A stretch of 30,120 nucleotides of DNA from Caulochytrium protostelioides. Taxonomy: Eukaryota; Chytridiomycota; Caulochytriomycetes; Caulochytriales; Caulochytriaceae. Under the pieces are notes generated by a model. It made no database searches. It was not told the origin of the DNA and saw nothing but the letters and a program-made list of their open reading frames with translations. Position numbers and translations under genes: made by a program. Below are positions 16,803 to 27,135 of this stretch, piece by piece; the first letter of the stretch is position 1; every line of letters starts with the position of its first letter. The stretch is from contig ML014320.1 of NCBI GenBank assembly GCA_003615045.1, positions 1 to 30,120 of the forward strand. Reading direction: 5' to 3'.

Positions 16803-19800
16803 TGGCGGCGACCATGGCGGCGGCAGCAGCGCTGGCGCTTTCTGGCGTGAGCGAGCGGCCCGACGGGAAGGGCAGTGCCGCCATCGTGGGGTCCGTGAAG
16901 GCGCGCCCAGGCTCCATCGGCCGCTGCGACGGGGCCATGGCCGAGCGCCGCGGCACCGGATGAAGCATGCGATAGAACGTGGTCAGGTCGTCGTACACGG
17001 GCGAGGTGCCCGTGGTCGCCGTGGCCGGCTCGAGGGCGGCGGTGGCAGTGGACTGGCGCGCCGGCAGCGCCACGTGGTCGGCGGTTCCGTGGGACGGCGT
17101 GGCTTGGACGTCATGCCCCGGCGGCATCAGCGCGAGCTCGGGCGCGGCGCTGCGCTGGGGGGAGGTCGACGGCGGCGACCACGCGATCCCAGGACTCCAT
17201 GCTTGGCCGCTCTTGGCGGACGGCGGGCGCGCATGGGGCTCGGCGGCGGCATGTGACTTGCGCCGGAAAAGGGGCATGAGCCGGGATGTCGCGGGCGGCG
17301 TCCGCAGGAGTTCGGGATCGAGCTCGTCGCCAGCGCCGTCTTCGTTGGCGACGCTCCGCGAGTCCCGCCCGGAGGGCGTGCGGGTCGCGTGCGGGTCGAT
17401 GGTGCGCGCCGGCGAGCGGCCCGATGTCGGCGTCGCGGTCGGCGTCATACCTGTCGCGGCGTCGTAGCGCGTCGGTGTGCTCGCGGGCGATGTTGCCGTC
17501 GATGTGTAGTAGGTACCCGTGGCCGCGTGCTGCCAGATGTCCGCGTCACCGCCGTCCACGCAAGCATCCGCGGGTCGGCGGCCGCCGCCGCGCGAGCGCG
17601 ATGGCGACGGCCTCGGGTTGATGGGTGTCGTCTGCGGTGTGGGCAGATCAGGTGCGGCCAGGGCCGCGGTCTGGATGGCGGCGATGGCCACGCGCTCGGG
17701 GGTCATGGGCGCGACGGCGTCGAGCACGAGCGGCGCCGACGGCTCGACCTGCTTGGAGCGGTGGAGAATGGACTGCTCTTTGGCGAGCTTGCTGACGAAC
17801 AGGTGGTAGATCGCAATCACGGCGGCGCCCGAGTATGGGCTCGCGTGGGGCTCGACGCGCGGCGGCGCCGGCGGCGCCGGGCGCCGGTCGCGGGGGCGAT
17901 TTAAGCGGTCGCCGTCGTCCACGTCTTTCAGGTCGTGGAGGCGCGCTGTCTCGTCCGCCATAATGAGCGACCCACAGCTCAGGTCCGAGAGGGAGATGTG
18001 GAGTAAGCCCTGGGAGGCGCGGTACGTCGGCAGCTGGGGCGTTTCGCCGTAGGCCGGCGGGGAGGGCAGCGGCTTGGCGGGATCAATGTCGCGGTCGCCC
18101 GGGTCGGCGTGGGGGTTGGCGACGAGGCGCTGTACCTTCCTCGTGATCGCTTCGCTCGAGCCCAGGTCGAGGCCGCGCATACACGCGACGATGTGCGGGT
18201 CGACGTGGCGGAGCTGCGGAGGCCGCGGGACATAAAAGTTGTCGGGCGGGCCCGAGTAGCCCTTGTTGAGCCAGGGGTGGTGCTTGATCTCGGACAGAGT
18301 CCACCGCTTCTCGGAATTGACATTGAGGATTCCCGTCAACAGGGCTTTGACGTCCGCCGAAAGGTGAGTCGGAAACTCAAGAATGCCGCGCTTGATCTTT
18401 TCGTGGAGCCGGTAGATGCTCGAGTCGTCGAAGGGCACGCGGCCGCAGACGAGCACGTACAGAATGATGCCGATGCTCCAGACGTCGACTTCGGAGCCGG
18501 TATACTTCTTGGAGCAGAGCAGCTCGGGGGCCGCAAAGTACAGCGATCCACAAAACGTCTTGAGCAAGCGATCGGACGAGTACAGGTTGGCGAGGCCAAA
18601 GTCGATGATTTGAATTTCGCCCCCGCTCCCGATCAGAATGTTCTCGATCTTGAGGTCGCGGTGCACAATCGCATTGCGGTGGCAGTAGTCCACGGCGGAG
18701 ACGATTTGGCGCATGAACTTGCGGGCTTGCCGCTCCTTGAGCTTGCCATGGCTGATGATGTAGTCGAGCATCTGGCCTCCCGCGATGAGGTCCAGAAACA
18801 GATAGATGTAGCGGCCGTAGAACACGATCATATGCATGCGGCAGATGTTCGGGTGGTCCATCAGCAGCATGAGCAGAGCCTCCCGCAGCACGCGCATCTC
18901 CTTGCTGATGTCCGAGTTGGCGCGCATCTCGGCTGTCGCGAAAGCGTCCGCATACCCGGGTTGGTTCTCGGGGAACACGTCATCCGCCAGGCCGCGCAGG
19001 TCGCGCGTGTCCTTGATCACATACGGCGTCTCGAACAGGAAGGGCCCCGTCGGGCGCAGGATGATCTTGCACGCCAGCTGTTGCTGCGTCTGCGTATGCA
19101 CGGCAAGCTTGACCTTGCCCATCGAGCCCTGGCCTAGCGTCTTGGTGAGCTCCCACCCGTCAATGGTGCGCAGCGGCTTCGGGTCCATCCGGGGGTCGTC
19201 GTCCTTGTCCGGCACCGGCGGCAGCGGCAACGACGGCGACGGCGACGGCGACGCGGATGCCGTCGCCATTGCCGCTCCCTGACGCGCCGGCGCGTGGTCC
19301 GTCCGGACGCCGGGCCGGCCCGCCGCCGCGTCGGCAGGGTCCATCTGCAGCATCTGCGTCAGCGGCAGCGTGTCCTGCGGGCGGAGCGACGGCGGCAGTG
19401 GGATCGGGCTTGCTCGGGCGCCGCTGTGCGCAACAGCGGCATGGAGGCCGGCCGCCGTGGGCGGCGCCGCGAGCGCCGGCGAGTCAGCCGCGGGGTCGTG
19501 CTGGAACCGGGCCTGGGCGCGGGCAATCATCGCGTAGAACGCGGCATCGTCCATGTCCGCAAGATCCGCGACGGCAGCGGCGGGCGGGGACGGCGTGGAA
19601 GACGGGATCTGGTGGGCGGCGGCCGCGGCCGGCATGGCCGCCAAAGCCGTCGTCATGGCCGCCAGAGCCGCCGTCGTGGCGGCGGCGGCGGCGGCGGCTT
19701 CCACGGGCGTGGCCGCGGCGAGGACGGCGGCTTCCACGGCGGTGGCCGGCGCAGGCCGCGGCGATAACGACGCGTGGCCGTGGGGATCGGCGTGGGCCTG

Positions 19801-19809
19801 GGCGGCCAT
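15232..19809 (-). CDS. Kin1/Kin2-type (PAR-1/MARK family) protein kinase with KA1 domain
   Basis: A single exon of 1525 residues. ATG 19809 is the first ATG in the frame and has a strong context (GCCGCCATGG). Residue positions below use this start. The kinase domain spans about 217-515: GQGSMGKV glycine loop (226-233), lysine in ACKII (248), HRDLKIEN (383-390), DFG (403-405) and CGSLYFAAPE (420-429). HRDLKIEN, the CGSLYFAAPE activation-loop end and GGQ-x-LDYII are typical of Kin1. A 40-residue insert lies between the ATP-binding lysine and helix C. A long disordered serine/alanine-rich region follows. The KA1 membrane-binding domain is in two halves, about 1294-1363 and 1468-1525 (VKVPLMNLTGVQFRRVQGD, WQYKN, ending LLELLKL), split by a His/Gln-rich stretch. 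Kin1 kinases act at the cell cortex in polarity and secretion. The stop codon abuts a Fanzor fragment. Confidence 0.93.
16768..16803 (-). repeat. GGC trinucleotide run coding polyalanine in the kinase gene
   Basis: A near-pure (GGC)n run on the plus strand that encodes an alanine stretch in the disordered middle of the Kin1-like protein. Length variation would change only the number of alanines. Confidence 0.85.
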
Positions 19810-19921
19810 GGCGGCCGTGCCGAGCGCGGCGCGCGAGGGCGATCTTTTCTCTTCGTTCGTGATAGGGGCGCTGAATGGCCGCTGGACCCCCGCGGCTTTG
19901 CCGATGGCTTCTTTGCTGGGT

Positions 19922-19957
<36 letters not shown>

Positions 19958-22237
19958 AGCGGCGTGGCCGGTGGGCGCGTGCGATGATGAGGCAACAACA
20001 AGGGAACCGAGGGGGGAAAAGGGGTGCCGTGGTGCGCAGGCAGCAACCGATCAGAAAGCAGGGGTTCAGATGTGGCGTGGTACCGACGATTAAGTGGTGA
20101 CGCTACCGCTGAAGGCCCCACTCCTCCTGGGAGGACAACTTGCCCTTAATATCGCGCGCAAGCACGAGGGCGAGCAGCGGCGTCCTGCACGGATAGCGGC
20201 GCGAACGGCCACACGCGGGGGGCTTTATGTGCTCCTCGCATGCGCATGCCACCTCCAACTTTGAAGGTGGTGGCAAAGTAGTGGCAAGCACCCTCAGCAT
20301 CCGTTGGCGCTTGAGTCGACGACGCCGACCGTGACACCCATGGACCGTCCAGTTGGCGCGGTGGTCGCTTGCCGCACCGCGCAGCATGCTGTGTTCGTCC
20401 GTCGCGCCAACGCTGACGCCGGCACCGGTGGCCACGGTCATGCTGGCGGCGGACCCATCACCTTTCGCTTCCGCCGCTGCCGCTGCCGATCAGCCTGCTA
20501 TTGGAACCCGCGTGCGGTTCCCACGTTGCGTTGGCCGAGATGGGCAAGGAGGGCGGAGTAGGAGACGGCGACCACGGCGGGGACGTCGTCCCCGTGCCGC
20601 GAGCTGCCCGGCCAACGCGGGCCATAGCGTACGTCTGGATGGTGACGGCACTTGTGCGTCTCACCCTGCGGTGCTGTGGGCGCCATGGGTCCCGTCGGTC
20701 AGCACAAGAGCTCGGCGCCCGCCCATACCAGCGAGGCGCATGTGCCACGCAAGCCTTGTGCTCAGCCCTTGTCATGCCGGACTTGGTGCCCGGGCGATCA
20801 TCGTGCGATCATCGTGCAGAGCCGCCTTCAATGAAGCATTCAACCGGATTCCGCAAGACGTCTGCAAGACCCGGACCTGCACACAGCTCACCATGCATGG
20901 TTTCACGTTCACAACACCGGCCTTCCTGGCTTGATACTTGGCGCCCTGCGCCACGATGAGATGCTATGGTCTCAAGGCGATTCGGGGGTTCTGCGTATCA
21001 GATCGCAGGATGGCTCATCATTTTCACCTATTCCTAGGGATGGATCACTTCACCGGCTCTTGTTGCGGGTATACTTGATGCCTCCAACAAGGTGTTACTC
21101 CTTCCATGTCAGTGATTGTGAAGCGAGGCGTAGATACACAACTCGAGCCTACGGGCGACATGACAGAAATGGGACATCTGGGGGACCTCATCCCACGTCT
21201 CGTGGCTCTTCGGCTTTTAACGGGGAAGTTTGTTTTACCCATGTTTTGGCCGATTCTATCGAAGGCTTCTGCTATGGTGTCCGCAGTGACACAAGGAAAG
21301 CATCTGCGAGAGTATCTGCATCAGCAAAAGCGTCAGCAACAGCGTCAGCATACGCATGTGCATGAGCCGATGCTTGCATCACGATAATCATGGGGCCATC
21401 AACCGAGAGGAGCATCGTTGCTGCCCACCGCATGATGCAGCCAACGTGCGGTAGCAGCTGCCACACAGCATGGTCGCGTCGCTTCATGGCCGAGACCCTG
21501 CCACGAGGCGCTTGTCACATGGGATTCCTTACCTGGACGATTGACCGACGTGGCGCCGGCTTCCCGCACCTGCATCGGCGGGGCCGATCACCGTCGCGTC
21601 GGCGGCGTCCACGCTAGGCGGCCTGCTGGGCGGCACGGTCAGGGCTTCGCCGCGAGGGGCCAACCGTCCTGCCCTTGCGGGTCCGTGGGCAGGCCGCCGC
21701 CGCCGCCGCCGCTGCCGCCGCCCCGTTCTGGTCCCTTCGTGCCTTGGCCCGCGGCCGCCGCGGCCGCCCGGGTGGGGGCGCCAGGGTCGCCAGCCTGCCG
21801 TCGTCGCGTATGGCGCGATGGCGCTCCGGTGCGCGCTGAGGGCATCACGTAGCACAAGGTGATGTTTACTTGGATTTCGGCGCGATCGGCTAGGACAAGT
21901 ATGCCGTCTGCTGCATGCCGTCGGCTGCATGGCGCAGCGGCCGCTCACGCTTGGCGACCGCCGCCAGGGGCCGTGGCCGCGACGGGTGCGCTAGGAAACA
22001 AGCCCACTCTGTGCACCCTCGACCGCGACCGCGACCCCGTACTATTCGGCCCTCCCGTTGATCGCCGCCTCTGGGTCACTGGTGGTGCCTACCGTGATCT
22101 GTCTCAAACCTCTGGTTTGAAGCCATCTTTCCTTCGTATCGGCCTACTGCGAGAATCCTTTTATCCGTTGTAGCGTCGCCGACGGCAGAACTGCAGTCTT
22201 CGCAGTCCCATTGCATCCGCCCCCGATCGTCGCCAGC
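19810..22237. other. Spacer between the kinase and calcineurin B genes
   Basis: About 2.4 kb with no gene I can support. Near 19925-19965 is a (GGC)n run just upstream of the kinase ATG, in its presumed leader. Around 21290-21360 there are imperfect 12-base repeats of the type GCGTCAGCAACA. The region 20930-21500 is less GC-rich and has open frames on both strands (for example 21106-21387, plus), but none shows a known domain. No RNA gene was recognised. Confidence 0.45.
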
Positions 22238-22765
22238 ATGGGCCAGAGCAACTCGACCATGGAGGAAATGGTCAACAGCACCAATTTCTCGGCGGAGGAA
22301 GTGCATCGCCTGTACAAGCGGTTCCAGAAGCTCGACAAGGACGGCTCAGGCTCGCTCGACCGTGAGGAGCTACTCCAGCTGCCACAGGTCGCTAGCAACC
22401 CGCTCGCGCACCGGCTCGTCGAGGTGCTGGACGCCGACGGCTCCGGCGTCGTGGACTTCAAGGAGTTCATCACGGGCCTGTCAGCTTTCTCGGCGCGCGG
22501 CGCCAAGGATGAGAAACTCCGCTTCGCGTTCCGCGTCTACGACATGGACCGCGACGGTTATATCTCGAACGGCGAGCTCTTTCTCGTGCTCAAGATGATG
22601 GTCGGTAACAACCTGCGCGACGTCCAGCTCCAGCAGATCGTCGACAAGACCATCATGGAGGCCGATACTTCGGGTACCGGCAAGATTTCTTTCGAGGACT
22701 TCTGCGCTAAGGTCGACGCGACCGACCTGACCAAGAGTATGACTTTGGAGAACGACCGCATCTAA
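22238..22765 (+). CDS. CNB1: Calcineurin regulatory subunit B
   Basis: A single exon of 175 residues, the same length as yeast Cnb1. It starts MGQSNS, giving a glycine at position 2 and serine at position 6 as required for N-myristoylation. There are four EF-hand loops at about 33-44 ([12 protein letters not shown]), 65-76 ([12 protein letters not shown]), 102-113 ([12 protein letters not shown]) and 143-154 ([12 protein letters not shown]). The first three have canonical calcium ligands. The fourth ends in aspartate instead of glutamate at position 12, with threonine at position 5, so its calcium binding may be weaker. The protein is the calcium sensor of the phosphatase calcineurin and binds a helix of the catalytic A subunit. 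ATG 22238 is chosen because it creates the myristoylation site; the in-frame codons before it have no family counterpart. Confidence 0.96.
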   Translation: MGQSNSTMEEMVNSTNFSAEEVHRLYKRFQKLDKDGSGSLDREELLQLPQVASNPLAHRLVEVLDADGSGVVDFKEFITGLSAFSARGAKDEKLRFAFRVYDMDRDGYISNGELFLVLKMMVGNNLRDVQLQQIVDKTIMEADTSGTGKISFEDFCAKVDATDLTKSMTLENDRI

Positions 22766-23277
22766 TGTAGCGATGCCGCCACATGCGCGGCGCTGACGCG
22801 TCTGACGGGGGATGATGATGGGACATGGCTTGGCCTTTCTGGCGCGGCCCTTTTGGCATGGCGCAGGCCAAAGCGACGGGGCGCGCCCCGGGGCCGCCCA
22901 CGGATGCGCGTGCGGCACCAGCGAGGCTAATTCGCCATCGAGCGTGGGCACGCCGCCTCTCGGGCTTCGGGCAGGCCCCCGACGCGCATGGCTGCCACGC
23001 ATCGGTGCTACGTGCGTCACAGCAACCATCGACCCTTCGTGACGCGTGATCCATACCTCGCCGATGGTCTCGCCCGTGCCGCGCGACTGGTCTCCTCCTG
23101 CACTTGCACCCGCTCCCCCTTCCCCGGGCCGACGGACGGACTGCGGATTTCGCGAGTCGTGGGCCGCCCGTGCCGCCGGCCAAGCCTTTGCATGTCGTGA
23201 TCTCCCGTCACATCGGCCATCCCATTCCTCATCACGCTGCCTCGCATCGCGCATCCCGTCTCGCCTCTCGCTTCGCG
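22766..23277. other. Spacer between calcineurin B and EMC6
   Basis: About 510 bases with no supported gene. It contains the calcineurin B 3' end and the EMC6 promoter and leader. The last 60 bases before the EMC6 ATG are rich in CATC/CGTC/TCGC words, like other leaders in this window. Confidence 0.5.
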
Positions 23278-23628
23278 ATGGCTAGCCATGCCCCGCCGCG
23301 GAGCCAGCGGACCGTGCTGGCGCTGTCGCCCGAGTTCCTGTCCCACAACGTGCAGATCATCCGCAACGCCCGCTCCGGCCAGGCCGCGTTCGCCGGCCTC
23401 GCCGCCGGCTTCCTCACGCTCCAGGGCCTTCACGGCTTCGTCTTCTACCTCGCGACTTCCGCGCTGCTCAGCGTGTTTCTGACGCTCCGCTTCGGCCGCC
23501 GCCACGACACCATCACGCAGTACCTCCCGTCGCCCTCTGCAATCTGGACCCTCGATGTCCTCGGCAACCTCGTCAGCTACATGCTCTTCTGGACCCTCGG
23601 CTTCGGTCTCGTCTACATCTACGAGTAG
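23278..23628 (+). CDS. EMC6: EMC6, ER membrane protein complex subunit 6
   Basis: A single exon of 116 residues (human EMC6 has 110). The family blocks are NVQIIRNARSGQAAFAGLAAG, LTLQGLHGFVFYL, SVFLTLRFGRR and, at the end, LVSYMLFWTLGFGLVYIYE. There are three hydrophobic segments, at about 36-52, 54-70 and 92-113, as expected for EMC6. EMC6 is part of the transmembrane core of the ER membrane protein complex, which inserts tail-anchored and multi-pass membrane proteins. The frame is open upstream, but ATG 23278 gives the usual short cytosolic N-terminus, so it is preferred. Nothing unusual is seen in the sequence. Confidence 0.93.
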   Translation: MASHAPPRSQRTVLALSPEFLSHNVQIIRNARSGQAAFAGLAAGFLTLQGLHGFVFYLATSALLSVFLTLRFGRRHDTITQYLPSPSAIWTLDVLGNLVSYMLFWTLGFGLVYIYE

Positions 23629-23803
23629 ACATCGACGACGACGCCTTTGGGGACGTCCTCATCGTTAGCACGTTGCATGGTGTCGATGCCGTCGAGCGCG
23701 TCGATTCGTTCTGTATATAGTCTCAACCCATTTTTTGTAAGAGAACTGTGTGTTTTTTCCGTGGTTCAGAGATGACAGGTGGTGACGGCCCGCTTCACGG
23801 CCG

Positions 23804-26137
23804 CTAGCGCGTCATCATGGGCGGCGGGGGCGGCGGCGGCGGGGGCGGCGGGGGCGGCGGGGGCGGCGGCGCGCCGGTGCTACTGGCAGCGACCGCGACA
23901 TCAGGCTCGTGCGCCGCGGACGCCGCGCTCTCAGCGAGACTAAACCGCGAGCCGTCCGCCAGATCGTCGGCCTGCGTGCCGGGGAACGCGCGCGGCACGC
24001 CAGGCATCGCGTCCGGCTCGGGCATGAGCTGGCGCGGCGGTGGCAGCGTCGTCGGATCGGCAAACTGGAATGTCGATACCGGCGCCGGCGCCACATCGGC
24101 CGCGGGAACGGCGGCAGGAGCGGGAGGCGCCGGGACCGTCGCCGAGACGAACGGGGGCGCTGCAGCACCCGTCGGGCGCGTCGGGACGGGGCCAGAGCCG
24201 CCGATCGAGGTGACGGTGGCTTGACGCGCTGGCGCTGCGGCCATCATGGGCGCGGCCACGGGCGCGACGGCCACGGGCGCGACGGCCACGGGCGCGACGG
24301 CCACGGGCGGGACGGCCAGCTCGGGCGAAGCCACGACCGGCGCCGCCGCCGCGATCGGCGCCGCCGCCGCCACCACCGCCGGCGCAGCGGCCAGCGGCGC
24401 GGCGCCCACGGCCATGGACGCGGGCGGCGGGAGAAAGGGCGCGGGCGGGTCCTCGCGGAGAGATTCGATGGCGTGACCGATGGCGGCGATCCAGCGATCG
24501 AGGTCGGCGGCGGACTGGGCGCGGAGCACGTGGGACTTGGCGACGGGCGCGGCGGCGACGTCGGGCGGCAAACTGCCGGTCGGCGAAGGGGCATCGGGGC
24601 CGTTCGGAGGGGGGACGGTGAGGCCCGCGGGTGAGCCGTCACTGGCTGCGGGTACCGCGGGTGCCGCCGTCGCCGCCGCGGGCGGCACGGGCGAGTGCTT
24701 GACGGTGACGCGGCGCTTCGTGTGCTCCTGAACCGCAAAGACCAGGGGCGCGTCGTCGTGGTCGGGCAGCGGCGCGACCGAGAGCCGCGGCTGGTGCAGC
24801 GAGAGCGTCCATGCCAGATCCGGTTTGTCGTCTGCCTCCGGGTCGTCGGTGTGCTCGTGCAGCGCTTTCCGCGCGAGGGTCTCGACGACGTCGGCGTCGG
24901 GCTCGTGGATATGCTTGCCCTTGTGCGACCCGAATGTCTGCAGGTGCTGGTCTTTCGTGAGTTTGTGGTTGAAGCAGTGCAGATAGCCGGTCGCGGTCAG
25001 AACGACGAGGACAGGCTTCCAGTTGCGCTTGACGAGCGTGCCTGGCCGCATGAGTAGCCCCTGGTGGATCACGTCAGTGCGGTGGAACTGGAACGGAATC
25101 GAGTCGACCGAGCGCTCCTCGAGCCACGCGTCGCTGTTCTGGATGCCATACCCCTCCGTCAGATGCATCCACGCGCTCGACGGGTCCAGCGCGGCCAAGC
25201 TCGTGGCGAAGCTCTGCACCGCGGGGTTGGCCCCGCTCGGGTCGCCCGTGCTCATAATCAGCCCGAGTATGCTCTTGATTTCGGAAAAGAGCGCCGCGTC
25301 GCTGAGTCGCATCTTTTCGAAGAGCCCCAGCAGCGTGCGCTGGAACTCGTTCTCGCGCTGCACCGCGCCTGCGATGTGCCGCGCCAGGGGGCCCTCCAGC
25401 AGCCACGGGTCCTGATGCGGCGCCTTGCGCGTGCCCGCGGCGGCGGTCGCCGACGGCGCCGTCAGCGGGTTGGCCGGCACGTCGGGCGCAAGGCCGCGCT
25501 CGTGGATCTGCTGGTGAGCCTTGACGCGCAGGAACCGCGCTGCGGCGTCCGTCTCGGCCCGATACTTCTCAATCTCCCGGATGAGCCGGCTGCGCGCGTC
25601 GCAGATCGGCGTGTACGCCGCGAGCAGGAGGCCCTTGATTTCCTTGGTCGTCTTGGCGATCGTGGACCGCAGCGCCTGCAGGCGCGCAGGGATCTGGTGC
25701 GTGAGCACGTCCTTCTGCTGCGCGTGGTGCTGGGCCAGCTGCGCGATGGCGGGGAGCAGCGGCGCGAGCGCCGTGCGGGCATGCACGCCGGGCTGGGTCT
25801 GCAGCTCGGCCGTCTTTCTGGGCTTGCTGTCCACGACGGCGGCGGCGGCGGCCGCAGATGTGGCCGCTGGCAGCGTCGGCGTGCTCCCGCCGGCCGCGGC
25901 GGCGGCCGCGCCGGCAGGCGTCTCGGGCGGCGTCCAGAGCGACCCGATCTGCGCGTAGAGCTTGACGTTGTGGGCCTCGACGTCCTTCACGGTCGCGAGG
26001 ATCAGCGCGAGGTCGTCGGCAATCGCGCGCCAGGACTTGAGATGCGCGAGCACGAGCGGCAAGTGCTGCGCTTGCTGCGCCGCGTGCGGGAAGTACAGGA
26101 TCTGGCCGGTAGGCGGCGCCCACTTGGCCGTTCCCAT
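23804..26137 (-). CDS. Slm1/Rgc1(Ask10)-like BAR-type and PH-domain protein
   Basis: A single exon of 777 residues. Residues about 20-330 are helical and resemble the BAR-like half of the Slm1/Rgc1 family (HLKSWRAIADDLALILATVKDVEAHNVKLY; later RENEFQRTLLGLFEKMRLSD). The PH domain starts near 353 with VDSIPFQFHRTDVIHQGLL, then KRNWKPVLVVLTATGYLHCFN, close to the Slm/Rgc pattern IPF..., GYLHEF. It ends in a helix with the invariant tryptophan, DLDRWIAAI (546-554). A proline/alanine-rich insert of about 55 residues (484-535) splits the last strand from this helix. The tail is low-complexity with VAPVA repeats and a long polyproline run near the end. Slm proteins bind PI(4,5)P2 at the plasma membrane and work with TORC2; Rgc proteins regulate the glycerol channel. 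Which group applies is uncertain. Confidence 0.75.
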   Translation of the reverse strand: MGTAKWAPPTGQILYFPHAAQQAQHLPLVLAHLKSWRAIADDLALILATVKDVEAHNVKLYAQIGSLWTPPETPAGAAAAAAGGSTPTLPAATSAAAAAAVVDSKPRKTAELQTQPGVHARTALAPLLPAIAQLAQHHAQQKDVLTHQIPARLQALRSTIAKTTKEIKGLLLAAYTPICDARSRLIREIEKYRAETDAAARFLRVKAHQQIHERGLAPDVPANPLTAPSATAAAGTRKAPHQDPWLLEGPLARHIAGAVQRENEFQRTLLGLFEKMRLSDAALFSEIKSILGLIMSTGDPSGANPAVQSFATSLAALDPSSAWMHLTEGYGIQNSDAWLEERSVDSIPFQFHRTDVIHQGLLMRPGTLVKRNWKPVLVVLTATGYLHCFNHKLTKDQHLQTFGSHKGKHIHEPDADVVETLARKALHEHTDDPEADDKPDLAWTLSLHQPRLSVAPLPDHDDAPLVFAVQEHTKRRVTVKHSPVPPAAATAAPAVPAASDGSPAGLTVPPPNGPDAPSPTGSLPPDVAAAPVAKSHVLRAQSAADLDRWIAAIGHAIESLREDPPAPFLPPPASMAVGAAPLAAAPAVVAAAAPIAAAAPVVASPELAVPPVAVAPVAVAPVAVAPVAAPMMAAAPARQATVTSIGGSGPVPTRPTGAAAPPFVSATVPAPPAPAAVPAADVAPAPVSTFQFADPTTLPPPRQLMPEPDAMPGVPRAFPGTQADDLADGSRFSLAESAASAAHEPDVAVAASSTGAPPPPPPPPPPPPPPPPPMMTR
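23819..23873 (-). repeat. GGC-rich run coding polyproline at the PH-protein C-terminus
   Basis: An uninterrupted stretch of GGC/GGG triplets on the plus strand encodes about 17 consecutive prolines directly before the last four or five residues of the PH-domain protein. Such tracts can bind profilin, SH3 or WW proteins. Confidence 0.85.
24254..24313 (-). repeat. Four tandem copies of a 15-base unit
   Basis: The unit GGCCACGGGCGCGAC occurs four times in a row (the last copy has one change). It encodes the repeated pentapeptide VAPVA in the low-complexity tail of the PH-domain protein. The multiple of three keeps the frame. Confidence 0.9.
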
Positions 26138-26511
26138 GGCGGCGGGAAGCGCGGCGGTGACGAGGGGCCGCGACGTGGCAACGGTCTCGATGGTATCGAT
26201 GGCTTCAGCAGCTAAACCGAATCGCGATGGAGGGCTTTTTCATGCCTCCTTCGATCGGAGTGACCTGCCTAGCGACAAGCGACACCCTTCCGACATTGTC
26301 GCGCGAGCGATCCTCGTCGCTGCCGAAGGCGCCATCCAGGGTAGACGGTGAGGACATGCCATATCTTATACGACGACGTCGACGACACCCGTGGGACCAT
26401 GACTGATTGACCCCGCTGCCGGCGACCTGTGCCACGGAGGAAGTGCCGTGGATGTGGCGCTGGGCCCGCTCGATTTCCCGGCGATTGAGGCCACGTCGCG
26501 CCAGTCCGAGA

Positions 26512-26561
26512 ATGCGACGCGATGCGATGCGATGCGATGCGACGCGATGCGATGCGATGCG
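26512..26561 (+). repeat. GATGC pentamer microsatellite
   Basis: About ten copies of the 5-base unit GATGC, with GACGC variants at 26516-26520 and 26541-26545. It lies in the noncoding divergent spacer. Confidence 0.9.
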
Positions 26562-26990
26562 GTGGCCCTACTGCTGGAGGCACCCCCGACCCGGGAATAG
26601 GGACGAGGACGCCGCTTTCGGTGTCAGCGGTGTTTCATCCGTGCCCACTGCTGCTCGGGGCCACCAACCGCCGCGAAGCTGCAAGGACCACGGCGACGGC
26701 GATGGCCGCCCACCCGCCGTCCATACGGCACGTCCGGGCCGCCGAGCGGGCTGCGCATCCCCTTGGAGGATCAAGGCTGATCTGCCCGGTCTGGCCTGAC
26801 GCCCGGCGCGCGGCTGGCGCCCCAGCGGGCGGCCTTCCGGACGGGGGTGTCGGATGAACGGCGGCGGGCGGCGACCGCGAAAGAAAAGCCATGCCGCGCC
26901 TCGTTCGTCGCCTCGCTGGCTCGTCGGCCCCGGTGGCCGGAACGCGGCCACCGGACATCGTCGCGGCGCCAGCGGAACGCCAACGCCTGC

Positions 26991-27135
26991 GGCGTCGGCG
27001 ACAGCGGCGGCGTCGGCGACAGCGGCGGCAAGGCCGAGCAAGGCCGAGCCGTCCCGTACGCCGTCGCCCACCTCATGACCCGCGGCGGCTGCGGTATGCG
27101 CGGCGCGGCGCGGCGCGGCGCGGCCTTGCTCGGCC
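26991..27135. repeat. Compound repeat: 18-base tandem, GGCGC run and 14-base inverted repeat
   Basis: Three simple structures sit together. GGCGTCGGCGACAGCGGC is repeated twice from 26991. A GGCGC run covers 27099-27123. GGCCGAGCAAGGCC (27032-27045) is the exact reverse complement of GGCCTTGCTCGGCC (27122-27135), with 76 bases between the arms. All lie in the noncoding spacer upstream of the OSH gene. Confidence 0.85.

Noticed and set aside
19810-20121. N-terminal extension of the Kin1-like kinase
   Set aside because: The frame has no ATG in this stretch, contains a long arginine run from a GGC repeat, and ATG 19809 has an excellent start context.
20931-21487. Open frames on both strands in the kinase-calcineurin spacer
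   Set aside because: No signal peptide, domain or similarity was recognised, and the Ala/Asp-rich stretch on the minus strand comes from an imperfect 12-base repeat.
25064-26215. 383-codon plus-strand open frame opposite the PH-domain gene
   Set aside because: Arginine-rich translation without domains, antisense to a protein with recognisable BAR-like and PH segments.
26512-26561. Possible CRISPR-like array
   Set aside because: It is a contiguous 5-base microsatellite with no spacers, in a eukaryotic context.
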